A stretch of DNA of 64,000 nt from Thermothielavioides terrestris NRRL 8126. Taxonomy: Eukaryota; Ascomycota; Sordariomycetes; Sordariales; Chaetomiaceae. Of this stretch, positions 1 to 12,448 are shown piece after piece. The notes below the pieces were generated by a model that was given only the letters and a program-made list of their open reading frames with translations, did no database searches and had not been told where the DNA came from. The position numbers were made by a program, and so were the translations under genes. The stretch's first letter is position 1, and the number at the start of each line of letters is the position of its first letter. The stretch is from positions 3,664,501 through 3,728,500 of the forward strand of contig NC_016459.1 of assembly GCF_000226115.1 (NCBI RefSeq), in the 5' to 3' direction.

Positions 1-25
1 GCAGTGCAGTGGTTGAGCCTGCCTA

Positions 26-140
26 TGGCTTGCATGCCTGTGGCTTGCGTGCCTGTGGCTTGCGTGCCTGTGGCTTGCGTGCCTGTGGCTTGCGTGCCTG
101 TGGCTTGCGTGCCTGTGGCTATGGCACGCAAGCCACAGGC
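26..140. repeat. 15-bp minisatellite ending in an inverted unit
   Basis: A 15-bp unit, TGCGTGCCTGTGGCT, repeats head to tail about six times with almost no variation. It is followed at once (about 122-140) by a reverse-complement copy of the same unit, so the last direct unit and the inverted unit could fold into a near-perfect hairpin. No gene reading is convincing across it, since all frames give only repetitive peptides. Function unknown. Confidence 0.9.
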
Positions 141-143
141 AAA

Positions 144-318
144 CCCGACCACTGCACTGCCCTCGACCCGACCACTGCACTGCAGTCGACCCGACCACTG
201 CATTGCGGTCGACCCGACCACTGCACTGCCCTCGACCCGACCACTGCACTGCCCTCGACCCGACCACTGCACTGTGGTCAATTCAATCACTGCATTGCCC
301 TCGAACCGACCACTGTAC
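144..318. repeat. 23-bp minisatellite
   Basis: About seven and a half copies of a 23-bp unit, beginning CCCGACCACTGCACTGC and ending CCTCGA, directly follow the 15-bp array. Copies differ at a few positions and the last ones are the most diverged, as expected for an array that grows from one end. The unit shares no obvious sequence with the 15-bp unit. Confidence 0.9.
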
Positions 319-584
319 GGAAGTATTGTGCCCACTGTGGAGTCGGTAAGGTACCTGGAAGGTAGGGAAGGCTTGTTTTCTGTACACGTTAGAAAAATTT
401 TTAAGAGGGGGCGGGGCAGGTGGGTAGGCGGGGGAGGTAAAGGCGAGAAAGTCGGTTGTGGTTTGGGTTTTCGAAGAGTCTGAGCTCGGAGCCTCCGTAC
501 CCCTCCCCTGCCAAGCCCGGGGGTGGGCGCCCTCTTGGACAGCTCCTACCCAACAAGCCTGAAGGACATGGCCCAAGAGAGCAG

Positions 585-591
585 TATTTAA
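585..591 (+). promoter_or_regulatory. TATA-like element of the chitinase gene
   Basis: TATTTAA lies 171 bp upstream of the chosen chitinase start. A pyrimidine- and CA-rich stretch follows, as in fungal 5' leaders. If it is the TATA box, transcription begins near 610-630, which excludes the in-frame ATG at 600 and supports the start at 762. Inferred from sequence only. Confidence 0.4.
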
Positions 592-761
592 GCTGCTGTA
601 TGTCCGGAATTCGATTCCGACATTGCATCATCTTCATCTTCTCCAGTATCGCAGCTGTACTGCTTGGAATCATTCTTGCCCGACACAGCAGCAGCTCCCT
701 TCCAAGCTTCCGCGTCTCACTCTCCACTGCATCATCATTAAAACCAATAACACCTGCAAAC

Positions 762-1227
762 ATGGGCGGTGGACCTGCCACCGGCTACCGCTCGGTAGCC
801 TACTTCGTGAACTGGGCCATCTACGCCCGCAAGCACCGCCCGCAGGACCTGCCCGTCGAGAAACTGACCCACGTTCTCTATGCGTTTGCCAACGTGCGGC
901 CCGACTCGGGCGAGGTGTACATGACGGACTCGTGGGCCGACACCGACATCCACTGGGAGGGCGACAGCTGGAACGACACGGGCAAGAACCTGTACGGCTG
1001 TCTGAAGCAGCTGAACCTGCTGAAGCGGCGCAACCGCAAGCTCAAGGTGCTCCTGTCCGTCGGCGGGTGGACCTACAGCAGCAACTTCAGGCAGCCCGCC
1101 TCGACGCCCCAGGGCAGGTGCAAGTTTGCTTCGTCCGCCGTTGAACTGGTAGGCTTCGCGCCCATTCCGAACCCCCATCCTAACCCCATTACCTAACCCC
1201 CCTGGCGCTCCAGCTCTCCAACCTCGG

Positions 1228-1260
<33 letters not shown>

Positions 1261-2035
1261 GCAAAACGCCTCCGAGGCGGCCGACTACGTGTCGCTGCTG
1301 GCCGAGGTGCGCTCCGCGCTGGACCGCTACGCTTTGACCGTCGACGCGGCGCACCCTCCCCACTTCGAGCTGACGGTCGCCTGCCCGGCGGGGACGCAGC
1401 ACTACAGGACGCTGGACATTTGCGGCATGGACCGGTACCTCGACTTCTGGAACCTGATGGCGTACGACTACGCCGGGTCGTGGGACAGCGTGGCGGGCCA
1501 CCAGGCGAACCTGTTCCCCAGCAGGTCCAACACGGCCAGCACGCCGTTCAGCACCGACGCCGCAGTGCAGCACTACATCGGCCAGGGCGTGGCGCCGGGC
1601 AAGATCGTCGTGGGCATGCCGCTGTACGGGCGGGCGTTCGAGGGCACCGACGGGCCGGGCCGGCCCTACTGCGGCGTCGGGGAGGGCACGTGGGAGAACG
1701 GCGTGCACGACTACAAGAGGCTGCCGCTGGAGGGCGCCGAGGTGCGGATCGACGAGGAGGCGGTCGCGAGCTACTGCTACCATCCCGGGCGCAGGGTGCT
1801 GGTGAGCTACGATACGGTCGACATTGCCAGGAGGAAGGCCGAATACATCAAGCAGCGGGGGCTGGGAGGAGGCATGTGGTGGGAGAGCAGCGCTGACAAG
1901 GACGGCCCCGAGAGTCTGATCGGGAACGTGGTGGAGGTGCTCGGCGGGCCGAACTGCCTCGAGTCGAGCGCGAACTGCATCAGATACCCGCACACCAAGT
2001 ACGACAACTTACGGGAGGGCTTCCCCAACAATTAG
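762..2035 (+). CDS. chiB: GH18 chitinase, ChiB-like (no signal peptide)
   Basis: Two exons, 762-1148 and 1214-2035, separated by a 65-bp phase-0 intron (GTAGGC...CAG), give 402 residues. The protein opens [16 protein letters not shown], typical of fungal class V chitinases. It has the SVGG motif (about 99-102) and the catalytic DGIDIDWEY motif (136-144, acid/base Glu143), the latter just after the intron. A later [10 protein letters not shown] segment is part of the active-site floor. It should hydrolyse beta-1,4-GlcNAc bonds in chitin by substrate-assisted retention. There is no signal peptide from Met at 762, matching Aspergillus ChiB, an intracellular or autolytic enzyme. An in-frame ATG at 600 would add a hydrophobic 54-residue leader but lies only 9 bp past the TATA-like element. 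No carbohydrate-binding domain is seen. Confidence 0.93.
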
Positions 2036-2282
2036 GTCGGAACGGGAACGCGGCTGGTTAAGAGCTAGCAGCTACCTGCACGGCGTAGTAACACAGCGCG
2101 GGATGGCTGAACCCCTGCTCTGTCGTCGCATCCCAAAACTGCATTTCCTTGCCAGCGAGAGCCCGAATATGTCCACCTCTAAGGTACATAAACGCCGAGT
2201 CGTGAATATCGTTTGCCCATCGCAGACTCATTGCAATTCCGTTCCCGAACCCAAGCGGCCCAGCCCGGTCATCGCCACCCCT

Positions 2283-3407
<1,125 letters not shown>

Positions 3408-4066
3408 ATGGTCAAGAAGAGAAAGAACAACGGCCGCAACAAGAAGGGTGAGCATTGGGTTTTTCTTCGATCGCAATGTACCATGCTCTCTTGCTGACTG
3501 GCATTTTTTCGCAGGCCGCGGCCACGTCAAGCCCATTCGGTGCTCCAACTGCTCGCGATGCACCCCCAAGGACAAGGCCATCAAGCGGTTCACCATCCGC
3601 AACATGGTCGAGTCTGCGGCTATCCGTACGTATCGCTGAGCACTGCCTCACCCGACCGCCGCACCACCTCGCCCCCGGTCCAATCTCCGCTGACAGGTGT
3701 TGCCTCCAGGTGATATCTCGGACGCTTCGGTGTTCTCGGAGTACACGGTTCCCAAGATGTACCTCAAGCTGCAGTACTGCGTCTCTTGCGCTATCCACGG
3801 CAAGATTGTCCGGTACGTTTGTCCATGGCGGGGACAACCACGTTCGCCATTTTGGCGACGTGGGCGGCTGAGATGATCCTTGGTCGAACCTCCACCGCCA
3901 TTTCGTTGTCCCGATACTCCCCCGATCCGAGAACACGACTCGCTGACAAGACGTGCGCAGTGTCCGTTCCCGCGAGGGCCGCCGCAACCGGGCTCCTCCC
4001 CCGCGCGTCCGCTACAACAAGGATGGCAAGAAGGTCACGCCCACCCAGGGCCCTAAGACTGCCTAA
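3408..4066 (+). CDS. RPS26: 40S ribosomal protein eS26
   Basis: Four exons, 3408-3447, 3515-3625, 3710-3812 and 3961-4066, encode 119 residues, the usual length of fungal eS26. It begins [19 protein letters not shown]. The zinc-ribbon cysteines are in RCSNCSRC (near 23-29) and YCVSCAIH (about 74-81). The C-terminus is PTQGPKTA. Introns are 67, 84 and 148 bp with GTGAGC, GTACGT and GTACGT donors. The first exon is only 40 nt, the common pattern of an early intron in fungal ribosomal protein genes. eS26 lies at the mRNA exit channel of the small subunit. It is divergent from the ubiquitin-eS31 gene. Confidence 0.97.
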
Positions 4067-5986
4067 GCTGCCCACCACATTCTTGCTTTTGCGCTCTGAG
4101 TTTGCAACATCTGGCCTAGACGGGGAGACGGCGCTTTGATGATCAGAAATTTTATGAGATCATGACTCGGCCTGCATGACAGGCCTAAGCCACCGCGGAG
4201 ACGGATCTGGCGTTTCAGTCGGTCCCACGGGCGGCGTCGTCTAAGAGCCATAGTCAGCAATTCAGAGCACTTGTTGTGACGGAATGATCTGCCATTCGGC
4301 TTGTCGTTTTCATGCATGACAAGCCAGATCCACGTCGTATGGTCGCTGTTTCCCTGCTTCATGAGCTTGGGTGTTTGTTTCTGTGCGAAACCCCTGGTGG
4401 ACTTCCCCAGACTGGGAAAACGACGCCAATTTCGGCTGGGCCGTGAAAGAAACGTTTTGCTCGCCATCCTTGACTGCGTGACTCCCCCTGCTGCTAAGTA
4501 GATGCCGCCACCCAGCTTTACTGCTCGCAGGACTTAACGCTAGTTTCTCCCAAACGTGTTCGCAGGTAAGGGCGAGGTTGTTCACGAGCCGATACCTACC
4601 GTACGCACTCATCAACTTGGTGACAGCACCAATAGCGACATGCGTACAGGCTTATTCAAAAGTGAGCGTCACGGGCAGCGAATTCGCGTCCCCTCTAACG
4701 TTAATATCTCGCCCGTTTATGTTGATGCCAGACATGGTCCGCATCCTATCCCCTCATCCAAAGGAGTGGCGGAGTTGGACTGCCAAACAGATGAGATGAG
4801 CGGAACGAAGAAGAATCGCTTGTTAGGACCTGACCATGGCGCTGGGCTGAGACTCTGCAAGGATCCCTGCCAGAGTGAGAGACACCGGAGAAGACACAGT
4901 TGGTTGACACCACACCGGCCCAAACCGTTCATCCGGCATTTCTTCCCCAATCTCTCCGTTTTCAGCCCAACGACCGCCGAGCGCACCCCCTTCTCCTTTC
5001 TGCCCTTCCCATGCCTCCGCCTCGGTGGCGCCACCCCGGGCAACGACCACAACGGGCCCAGCGGAAACTGCAATAAGTGTCAAAGCTGTAAGATAACCAC
5101 AATTTTGCTGGCGGTGACGCTGACCGTGCTGGGGATGCGTGTGAGGCCGGGGATGAACAGACAAACCTGGGCGGCAGGCGAGCTTGGTGGCGGATGCGGA
5201 CGCGCGGGGCTGAGCGAGGAGGAAAGGGCAGTCGATCTGGCGCGGGGGCAGGACGGGACGGTGTGGGAGGTGCAGCTGTAGCTGACAATGCGAAAGGGAC
5301 GATGGGGGTTGAGACCGGACGAGGGCGGTCCTCTGTCTCAGGTACAATTTGTTGAGGGCGGCTTGGCGGTGCCGGGAGGACGGGCCGGAAAAGGGGTAGG
5401 AGGAACATGGTTGTGGGCTCGGCGGGTGTGGACAAGCAAGGCGATTTATGGATTAGCGGGAATAGGTCAGATCAGGTTTCATGGGACTCCTCCTTTGGTA
5501 TGTCTGGGTGTTAATGGCCCAGCGTCGTTGGATAGGACAGGCAGGGGAGTCTGGTTCGCGACGTCTACACCATTGGTATTGGCATAGATGGTCAACCTTC
5601 GTGCTCGCGCTGCTGACGGTAATTACCTATGGCAAGCAACGGTTCCTGATTGTGGCAGAGTATACACAGATCTACATACATCACACACAGCTACGAGCGC
5701 TGGATAGGTAGGTACTAAGTACAAAGAAGATCTCCTCAAGAAGTCGGAGGAATCCTGAGGCCAACCGGCCATGCTCAAAACTCGGACTCATATCGAGTCA
5801 TGTCCCCCGCAGAAAGACACCAGCTCGTCTCGCCGAGAAGTCCAGAGAGTCGTCCCACCATCGACGGTAATCCCTCATGGCCGCTGCGTTCAGCGGCAAG
5901 AAACTTGATATCGTTCACGCCATGCCCCCTGTGTTCTGAACTTGTTGCTTTCCCGCGGCTTAGAAAGCTACCCACTTATGCCATGA
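4067..5986. other. Gene-poor interval
   Basis: It contains the eS26 3' region and about 1.9 kb with no recognisable protein. Open frames of up to 241 codons (for example plus strand 4556-5281 and minus strand 4823-5347) are low complexity, match nothing I know and have no splice-site support. A small unrecognised gene cannot be excluded. Confidence 0.5.
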
Positions 5987-8251
5987 TCAAGAATTCTCCA
6001 TCGAAGGCCGAGACGAAGACGGCGTCTCGGGCTCGGTCGTCTCCCCGCGAGCGAGGAACTCGCGCAACCGCTCAACGATTCGGTGCATATGGCGACTGTA
6101 GGCCTCCTGCTGCAGATCGCTCACCACCTGACGCGGGATAATCATTCGACCTTCGCCGTCCACACAGTGACGGAGCACCCAGCCGACCATCTCAGTGTCC
6201 TGGGTGAATCCCGGGGGTCCCTGGTGGGTAAGCCCCGGAGGCGGGAATAACCAGCAACGTCTGACGATCAGGCCCAGCATGGCAGAAAGGGTTTCGGAGT
6301 CGAAGTCGCTCAGGGGCCGCGCCTTCTCGAGCATCTCGCAGTACGGCAGGTTGCCAGGTTCGCAAGCCTGCAGCAGGACCTTCTTCCATTTGTCGGGGCT
6401 CGCATGATGGGCCGCGCCATGCTGTAAGAATAGCTCCACGATGGAGAGCCACTTGCGCCAGCTAGGCCAATCGTGATCTGAAGAGGTCAGAATATTGGGG
6501 CGCGGCCGGAGCTTGTAGAGATAAATCAGGATGGATTCGTCGCCGGGATTCTCCAGAGAGGCTCCGGCGTCTAGGAGCGCCCTGACAGTCTCAAGGTTGC
6601 CGGTTGTAGTAAGAGCCTGTTTGGCAGCCAACATCAAGGGTAGCTCCGAGGGAACGCGCCGCCAGTTGGGGGGCATATCAAACTTTGCCCCATGGGAGAT
6701 GAGAAGTTTGACCATCTCAGCAAACCCATAGCTTGCGGCAATCTGGAGTGGGCTCCGGCCGATATCAACGCATCCCCAGTCTTGCGTCCCACTCAAAGTC
6801 CACAGCTGCATCCACGACCTGCGCTCGTCCTCTTGATGGTCCGGATCCGCACCCAGTGACAGGAGTGTTTGAGCGAGTAGCACTCTTTCAGGCTTGCTAG
6901 CCTCGATCTCTTCCGGTGTGCCGGGTTTCTGTGCCGGCCAGCTCAGGTCGGACAAGTTCAGGCGGTACAGGTGATCTTGTCTTTCGCGGAGGGAGAGCTT
7001 GTGATAGACTTTGCGCGGGTGCAGGCCGCATAGAACCGCGAGGCTCCTGGTGAAATGGTGCGCGGGATCACCAACGGGATAGCAGTTGGAAGCTTGGTAA
7101 AACTCGATAAGCCATCTCGCGTCGTCGTACCTGTACTGCAAACAAAGGAAACTCAGTGGATCCCGGATGACCACACCCTCTTGCTCTTCTAAGGGGTAAG
7201 CATCGGAAACCAATCTGGCTCCGCTTTCTAACAGCACTTTGCCAACAGTCTGGATGTGGCCTTCGGCTGCGGCAACAAGCAAAGGACACTGGTATCCACG
7301 GACTCTCCGGTCATACCACGCCTCCAAGGGAAGCTCCCGGAGAAGCATCTTGCACATCTGAGCGTTGCCGACAGAAATCGCGGTGTGGAGCGCTGTCATA
7401 TTAAGCCGAACCTTCCGGTGCACAGTGGGCACTTGGTGAACAAGCCCGCCCGTCAACTTCCACGCACCGTGGTCAAGGAGGAGCTTTGCCGTCTCTTCGT
7501 GACCAGAGCATATCGCCACGTGCAATGGTGTCCAGGTTGACCGGAAGCGATGTGGTACGACGGAATCAGCGGTAGTGTCCACGCTGTCGAGGCTCAGGGC
7601 GGCACAGTCGCATAAGCCCCAGCACTGGGCATTGATGTCCGAGCCGTGATGGAGAAGGAGGCGAACTGCATCATTGTCCCCTCGCTGGACAGCAACATGA
7701 AGAGGTGTCCAAGCCCAGTACATCCGGATATTGCTGAGTCCGGAAAACCCCACAACGCCGAAGTCTTTGGGTAAATGCGGTCGCTCAACGATGTGGGCAT
7801 GAAGGAGGTTCCAGTCCAGATCTTGCTCCATCGGAGTCTCGCGTGCGGCGGCACAGCGGAGCCAAAGCACGTGCTTCCGCTCGCGGAGGTCACGACAGTA
7901 GTGCTCCCGGTATAGCTCAGCGGCCAGCGCGCGGTCCTTGTGAGGGTTTGGGGTTCCGCGTCGTCCCTGTGCGGCAATGACATCCAACAAGCGGGACCTG
8001 AGGATGGCTGACCGGAAGTAGAAGTTTGGGTTCACGCCGCGCTCAAGCAACTCTCGCAGCAGCTTGTTGTTGCCGACCTCGACAGCCCACAGAAGGACTT
8101 CCATGCATCTCCGGCGGTCGTTGTAGAGCTGCTTTCGCAGCAGTCCCGTGGCCACGACAGCGAAGCGGCGGTTGACAAGGGAGAGCGCCCAGAGATCGGG
8201 CTCTTCGAGGTAGCCGGCAATGTGAAGGAGCGTCTCATTTGGGAGGCGCAT
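5987..8251 (-). CDS. F-box and ankyrin repeat protein
   Basis: A single exon from ATG at 8251 gives 754 residues. An F-box (MRLPNETLLHIAGYLEEPDL and on) fills residues 1-45. At least six ankyrin repeats follow, for example WTPLHVAVQRGDNDAVRLLL (near 181), WTPLHVAICSGHEETAKLLL (near 240) and RSPLQIAASYGFAEMVKLLI (near 500), with irregular spacers. Such proteins usually act as substrate receptors of SCF ubiquitin ligases, the F-box binding Skp1 and the repeats binding a client; the client is unknown. The frame stays open upstream to 8563 without any ATG, and a branch-like CTAAC plus TTCAG near 8530-8550 suggest a 5' leader intron or an upstream exon. The true N-terminus could be longer. Confidence 0.8.
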   Translation of the reverse strand: MRLPNETLLHIAGYLEEPDLWALSLVNRRFAVVATGLLRKQLYNDRRRCMEVLLWAVEVGNNKLLRELLERGVNPNFYFRSAILRSRLLDVIAAQGRRGTPNPHKDRALAAELYREHYCRDLRERKHVLWLRCAAARETPMEQDLDWNLLHAHIVERPHLPKDFGVVGFSGLSNIRMYWAWTPLHVAVQRGDNDAVRLLLHHGSDINAQCWGLCDCAALSLDSVDTTADSVVPHRFRSTWTPLHVAICSGHEETAKLLLDHGAWKLTGGLVHQVPTVHRKVRLNMTALHTAISVGNAQMCKMLLRELPLEAWYDRRVRGYQCPLLVAAAEGHIQTVGKVLLESGARLVSDAYPLEEQEGVVIRDPLSFLCLQYRYDDARWLIEFYQASNCYPVGDPAHHFTRSLAVLCGLHPRKVYHKLSLRERQDHLYRLNLSDLSWPAQKPGTPEEIEASKPERVLLAQTLLSLGADPDHQEDERRSWMQLWTLSGTQDWGCVDIGRSPLQIAASYGFAEMVKLLISHGAKFDMPPNWRRVPSELPLMLAAKQALTTTGNLETVRALLDAGASLENPGDESILIYLYKLRPRPNILTSSDHDWPSWRKWLSIVELFLQHGAAHHASPDKWKKVLLQACEPGNLPYCEMLEKARPLSDFDSETLSAMLGLIVRRCWLFPPPGLTHQGPPGFTQDTEMVGWVLRHCVDGEGRMIIPRQVVSDLQQEAYSRHMHRIVERLREFLARGETTEPETPSSSRPSMENS

Positions 8252-9609
8252 AGGGGCGGGCAAGGGGACGGTATTGCCGCTGATTTCCTTGGACGGCTGA
8301 GCTCCAGCACGTCTTTTGGGGCCACTGGCCCCGTTGTCGCTGTCCTCTGCGTGGCGTTTAACGCCACGACCCCAAACTGTTGGAGTGTCAGCACCACCAG
8401 GATCAACGTTGGTCTTATCACGGGTGACAGGTCGGTGATACCGTCTTCCATGATCCCAGACAGTTGCCTTGGTCCGCTCGAGTTGAGAAAATTGGCCCCT
8501 GGGTTGATTGCAAAATGGCACCGCGCTGATGACTGAATGTCCTTGCGCACCGTTAGTCAACACTCAATTGCAGGAAAGCAACGACTTGGAGGTAGTCGAC
8601 TACCAGCCTTTCCCTGTGACCGGTCGCCGGTTCAGCTGGGAATAGGCGGGAGAAAGGCAAGAAAGTGCAGGTCGGACGACGTCAAGAGGACGGCTAACCG
8701 ACTGGGAGGAAACGCTGCTGAACGGAGTTGAGAAAAAAGAAAATAACTGAATGACTGACCTCAAGACGTCTATATTTTGCAGTGTTATTTTTCGGGAAGG
8801 GAGCGAAGGGGGAGGAGAGAGGGGGGGGGGGGGGTCGTTGGGGTCGAAGCAGCAAAAAGAAAACAAACTAGTTATTTGCTGAACGCGAAAACAAGAGGAA
8901 GATTACTATAAAGACAGCAATTTATTACCTGAGAAGAGTGCCTGCTTAGCGCCTTAAGGTACATGTCAGTGACGAGATCTGATTCTTGGGTTGAGACGGA
9001 AGGAGCGGTAGTCACAGATCAGAACGGTCCAAAGTCAAGGAATCAACATAGACAGTGCGAGAACAAAGGAGGATAGTTCTCGCACTAAACAGACGAAGTA
9101 TCATAGAACTCTACGTGTTAAAAGAAGTTGACCTTACTCTGCTAACCATGGCGGACAGGTTATGTGGTGAAATGGGATGATTACCAGCAGTCAGGGGTTC
9201 ACCGGTCGTGGGACTTATACACCAAGCTCGTTATTGACCAAAGACAGAGCAACAGAGTTCTCAATGCAGTAGATCTGCTCTCCAAGGTCCAGTCTGGGCA
9301 GAAGCAGGGAAACCCTGAGATTAAGCGGACTCTATAAAGAAGCCACTCCAGACGGAGCTGGAAGCCGTACGACCCCTATTTGCCAGCAACAATTCTGAGG
9401 ACAAGGACTTCTTTCCACACCAAACACTCCTCAAACGCATTTGTTTCCGTTGCCAGCGGCAAATATACATGTCTCCGAGGTCTCACACATCAACACAGTA
9501 ACCAGCAAACGAAGGATCAGGTCCAGTTCTAGTCACACCTCGTCGCCGCTTTACATGCCTTACTTTGAATTGGCTGAAGCCCGGCTAGCTCAGAGCAGCC
9601 GCCCAGCGA
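8252..9609. other. Intergenic region upstream of the F-box/ankyrin gene
   Basis: About 300 bp here stay open in the frame of the F-box gene but lack a start codon. A 14-bp G run sits at about 8821-8834. The rest is lower in GC than its neighbours and shows no gene. Confidence 0.5.
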
Positions 9610-9830
9610 AGGAAAGCCACACAATATCGCAAGGTACAGCGGCGTTCTTGCTCAAGGGGGTTGATAACACAATGGTTGGCGGCAAGATCCTTGGCGAAGC
9701 CCAGGGGTGGAATGTCCGTCGCCATCGAACAGCAGACCGTCGGCGTGGGCATCGTTGTCAAGAAGCAGCTGAGCGAAGTTGATGTGTCCCGGAGAGGCAG
9801 CAACATGCGGCCTCCACCGGTATGTACAGG
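9610..9830 (-). pseudogene. Decayed ankyrin repeat fragment
   Basis: On the minus strand, one frame reads HVAASPGHINFAQLLLDNDA followed by HADGLLF, the pattern of an ankyrin helix pair. The next repeat, PPLGFAKDLAANHCVIN followed by LEQERR, continues only in a different frame, so at least one frameshift separates them. No start, stop or flanking exons can be assigned. It may be a remnant of a gene related to the F-box/ankyrin gene at 6-8 kb, or of another ankyrin family member. The match is short, hence the moderate confidence. Confidence 0.45.
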
Positions 9831-9874
9831 CCGGCTTGCTCCATTCCCTGGCGCCATCGACACCCAGTCCACCC

Positions 9875-10582
9875 TTCGTCCGCGGGGATGGAGCCGACGG
9901 GCGGGCGTAATGAGTCCATTTTCGGCAGCGTGATGAAATGCTAGCCTGTTGGGCCTGTAGCAGCACGCGGCAGACGACGGAGAAAGAAGGCAGTTGGTCG
10001 GTACAAGGGCAGCGAGATCCCGCGGTTCATGTTGTTAGTTGCAGATGTGCTGCCGTGCTGCCTGAACATCTTTGCTGCTTGGAGGTGTGGGGGAAGTCTG
10101 GACCGTGCGTGAATCGTATGAGATTGACAATCAACACTGTGATAATGGTGGATGACTGCCTCTTACAATATTTTGGAGCAGCTTATGAGCGATTTGGGGA
10201 AGATATTTGGCTTCGGAGAAATATCAAAGACGGCCACTGCCAAGGATGGAAAACTGAGTGCATTTCGCTCCGTACTCGACATCGTTCGGGGTTGAATGTC
10301 GGGATTGTCATGCGGCTTGAATTCGATGTTGTTGACAGCGTCACGTGACTGGCCGGCCCAGCTTGTGTCATTCATACCTGGCCCGTGCTGAGAGAGCAGG
10401 CTCCAAGCTCCGGACCCCAGCAATCGAGGGGCTTCGATATTTTCTCTCGAAGCCTCGATGCAAAGCGAAAGCTCACCGCAGCCCACCCCTCCATTACCGC
10501 ACCTTCTCCTCTCTAGCTGCAACTGTGTCTGGAGCTCTGCTACATTCTATAGAAGCGTTTCCGTTTTTAATTCCTCCGCAAG
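9875..10582. other. Intergenic region before the CCT gene
   Basis: No gene is seen. The last 150 bp before 10583 are rich in pyrimidine runs and A-rich stretches, typical of a fungal 5' leader for the CCT eta gene. Confidence 0.45.
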
Positions 10583-12448
10583 ATGTCGTTTGGAGGCCAG
10601 ACACCGACGATTATTGTCCTGAAAGAGGGTTGGGAACCCCTCCTTTCTTTGCTTGATAAACATCCACGACTGCCCCCCGCTGACTCGGCTCTCACATCGC
10701 AGGCACCGACACCTCGCAGGGAAAGGGCCAGATCATCTCAAATATCAACGCCTGCTTAGCCGTCCAGGCCACGATCAAGTCGACCCTTGGTCCATATGGC
10801 GGCGACCTATTACTGGTGGATGCGAACGGCAAGCAGACGATTACGAACGATGGAGCCACGGTCATGAAGGTGCGCAGGGAAAGCGACCGGAAGTGTTTCC
10901 AGACAGGTCTGACGGCAGGCAGCTTCTGGACATCGTCCACCCAGCGGCTCGGATCCTCGTTGACATCGCGCGGTCCCAAGATGCGGAAGTCGGAGACGGC
11001 ACAACATCGGTGGTGGTCTTGGCCGGCGAGATTCTGAAGGAGATCAAGGAGCACGTGGAGGCGGGCGTCAGTTCGCAGATCATCATCAAGGGCCTGAGGA
11101 GAGCGTCGGCGATGGCGGTCAACAAGATCAAGGAGATCCAGATCAGCACGAGCGAGGCGAACAGGAGAGACACGCTTGCCAAGCTGGCCGCGACGGCCAT
11201 GACGAGCAAGCTTATCAAGCGCAACACCGACTTCTTCACAAAGAGTGAGCTGCTCTCAACGGATGTTGGCGGATTGACAGATCGAAGTCTTGCTAACAAC
11301 GATCCCCAGTGGTCGTCGACGCCGTCCTCTCCCTCGACCAAGATGAGCTCAATGAGAAGTTAATAGGCATCAAAAAGATCCCGGGTGGCTCGTTGACCGA
11401 CTCGCTCTTCGTCAACGGCGTGGCGTTCAAGAAGACCTTCTCATACGCCGGCTTCGAGCAGCAGCCCAAATCGTTCAAGAAGCCAAAGATCGCCTGCCTC
11501 AATGTCGAACTCGAGCTCAAGGCGGAGAAGGACAACGCCGAGGTCCGCGTCGAGCAGGTGTCCGAGTACCAGGCCATCGTGGACGCCGAGTGGCAGATCA
11601 TCTACAAGAAGCTCGAGGCCCTCTACAAGACGGGCGCCAAGGTGGTGCTGTCGAAGCTGCCCATCGGCGACCTGGCGACGCAGTACTTCGCCGACCGCGA
11701 CATCTTCTGCGCCGGCCGCGTGTCCGCCGACGACATGGAGCGCGTGGTGCAGGCCACGGGCGCCGTCGTCCAGAGCACCTGCTCCGACATCCGGCCGGAG
11801 CACCTCGGCACGTGCGGCAGCTTCGAGGAGCGGCAGATCGGCGGCGAGCGCTTCAACTTCTTCGAGGACTGCCCGGAGGCCAAGACATGCACGCTGGTGC
11901 TGCGCGGCGGCGCCGAGCAGTTCATTGCCGAGGTCGAGCGGTCGCTGCACGACGCCATCATGATCGTCAAGCGGGCCATCCGCAACAAGACCATCGTCGG
12001 CGGCGGCGGCGCGACCGAGATGGAGGTGTCGGCGTACCTGCACCGCTTCGCCGACCAGGACGTGCGCAACAAGCAGCAGGCCATCGTCAAGAGCTTCGCC
12101 AAGGCCCTCGAGATCATCCCGCGCCAGCTGTGCGACAACGCCGGCTTCGACGCGACCGACATCCTCAACCGGCTGCGCGTCGAGCACCGCCGCGGCAACA
12201 CCTGGGCCGGCGTCGACTTCCAGAACGAGGGCGTCGCCGACATGATGGCCCGCTTCGTCTGGGAGCCCGCCCTCGTCAAGGTCAACGCCATCCAGGCCGC
12301 CACCGAGGCCGCCTGCCTGATCCTCGGCGTCGACGAGACCATCCGCAACGAGGAGAGCAAGGCGCCCCAGCCGCCTAGCAAGCCCCTGCCTCCGGGAGCG
12401 GCCCAGCGGGCGCTGCGTGGGCGCGGCCGCGGCATGCCGAGGCGGTGA
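10583..12448 (+). CDS. CCT7: T-complex chaperonin subunit eta
   Basis: Exons 10583-10628, 10703-10869, 10923-11244 and 11310-12448 encode 557 residues, the expected length. Introns are 74, 53 and 65 bp; the first uses an unusual GTTGGG donor. Group II chaperonin signatures are present: [23 protein letters not shown], the nucleotide loop GDGTTS (95-100), the catalytic Asp in HDA (about 393) and GGGGATEME (409-417). The variable N-terminus ([16 protein letters not shown]) and Arg/Gly-rich tail ([12 protein letters not shown]) identify eta rather than another subunit. It forms part of the eight-subunit cytosolic ring that folds actin, tubulin and WD40 proteins with ATP. Confidence 0.96.

Noticed and set aside
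1..318. CRISPR-like array
   Set aside because: The repeats are contiguous without unique spacers, which is a minisatellite.
4556..5347. Overlapping long frames on both strands downstream of eS26
   Set aside because: No recognisable domain, no splice support, and each strand is as open as the other.
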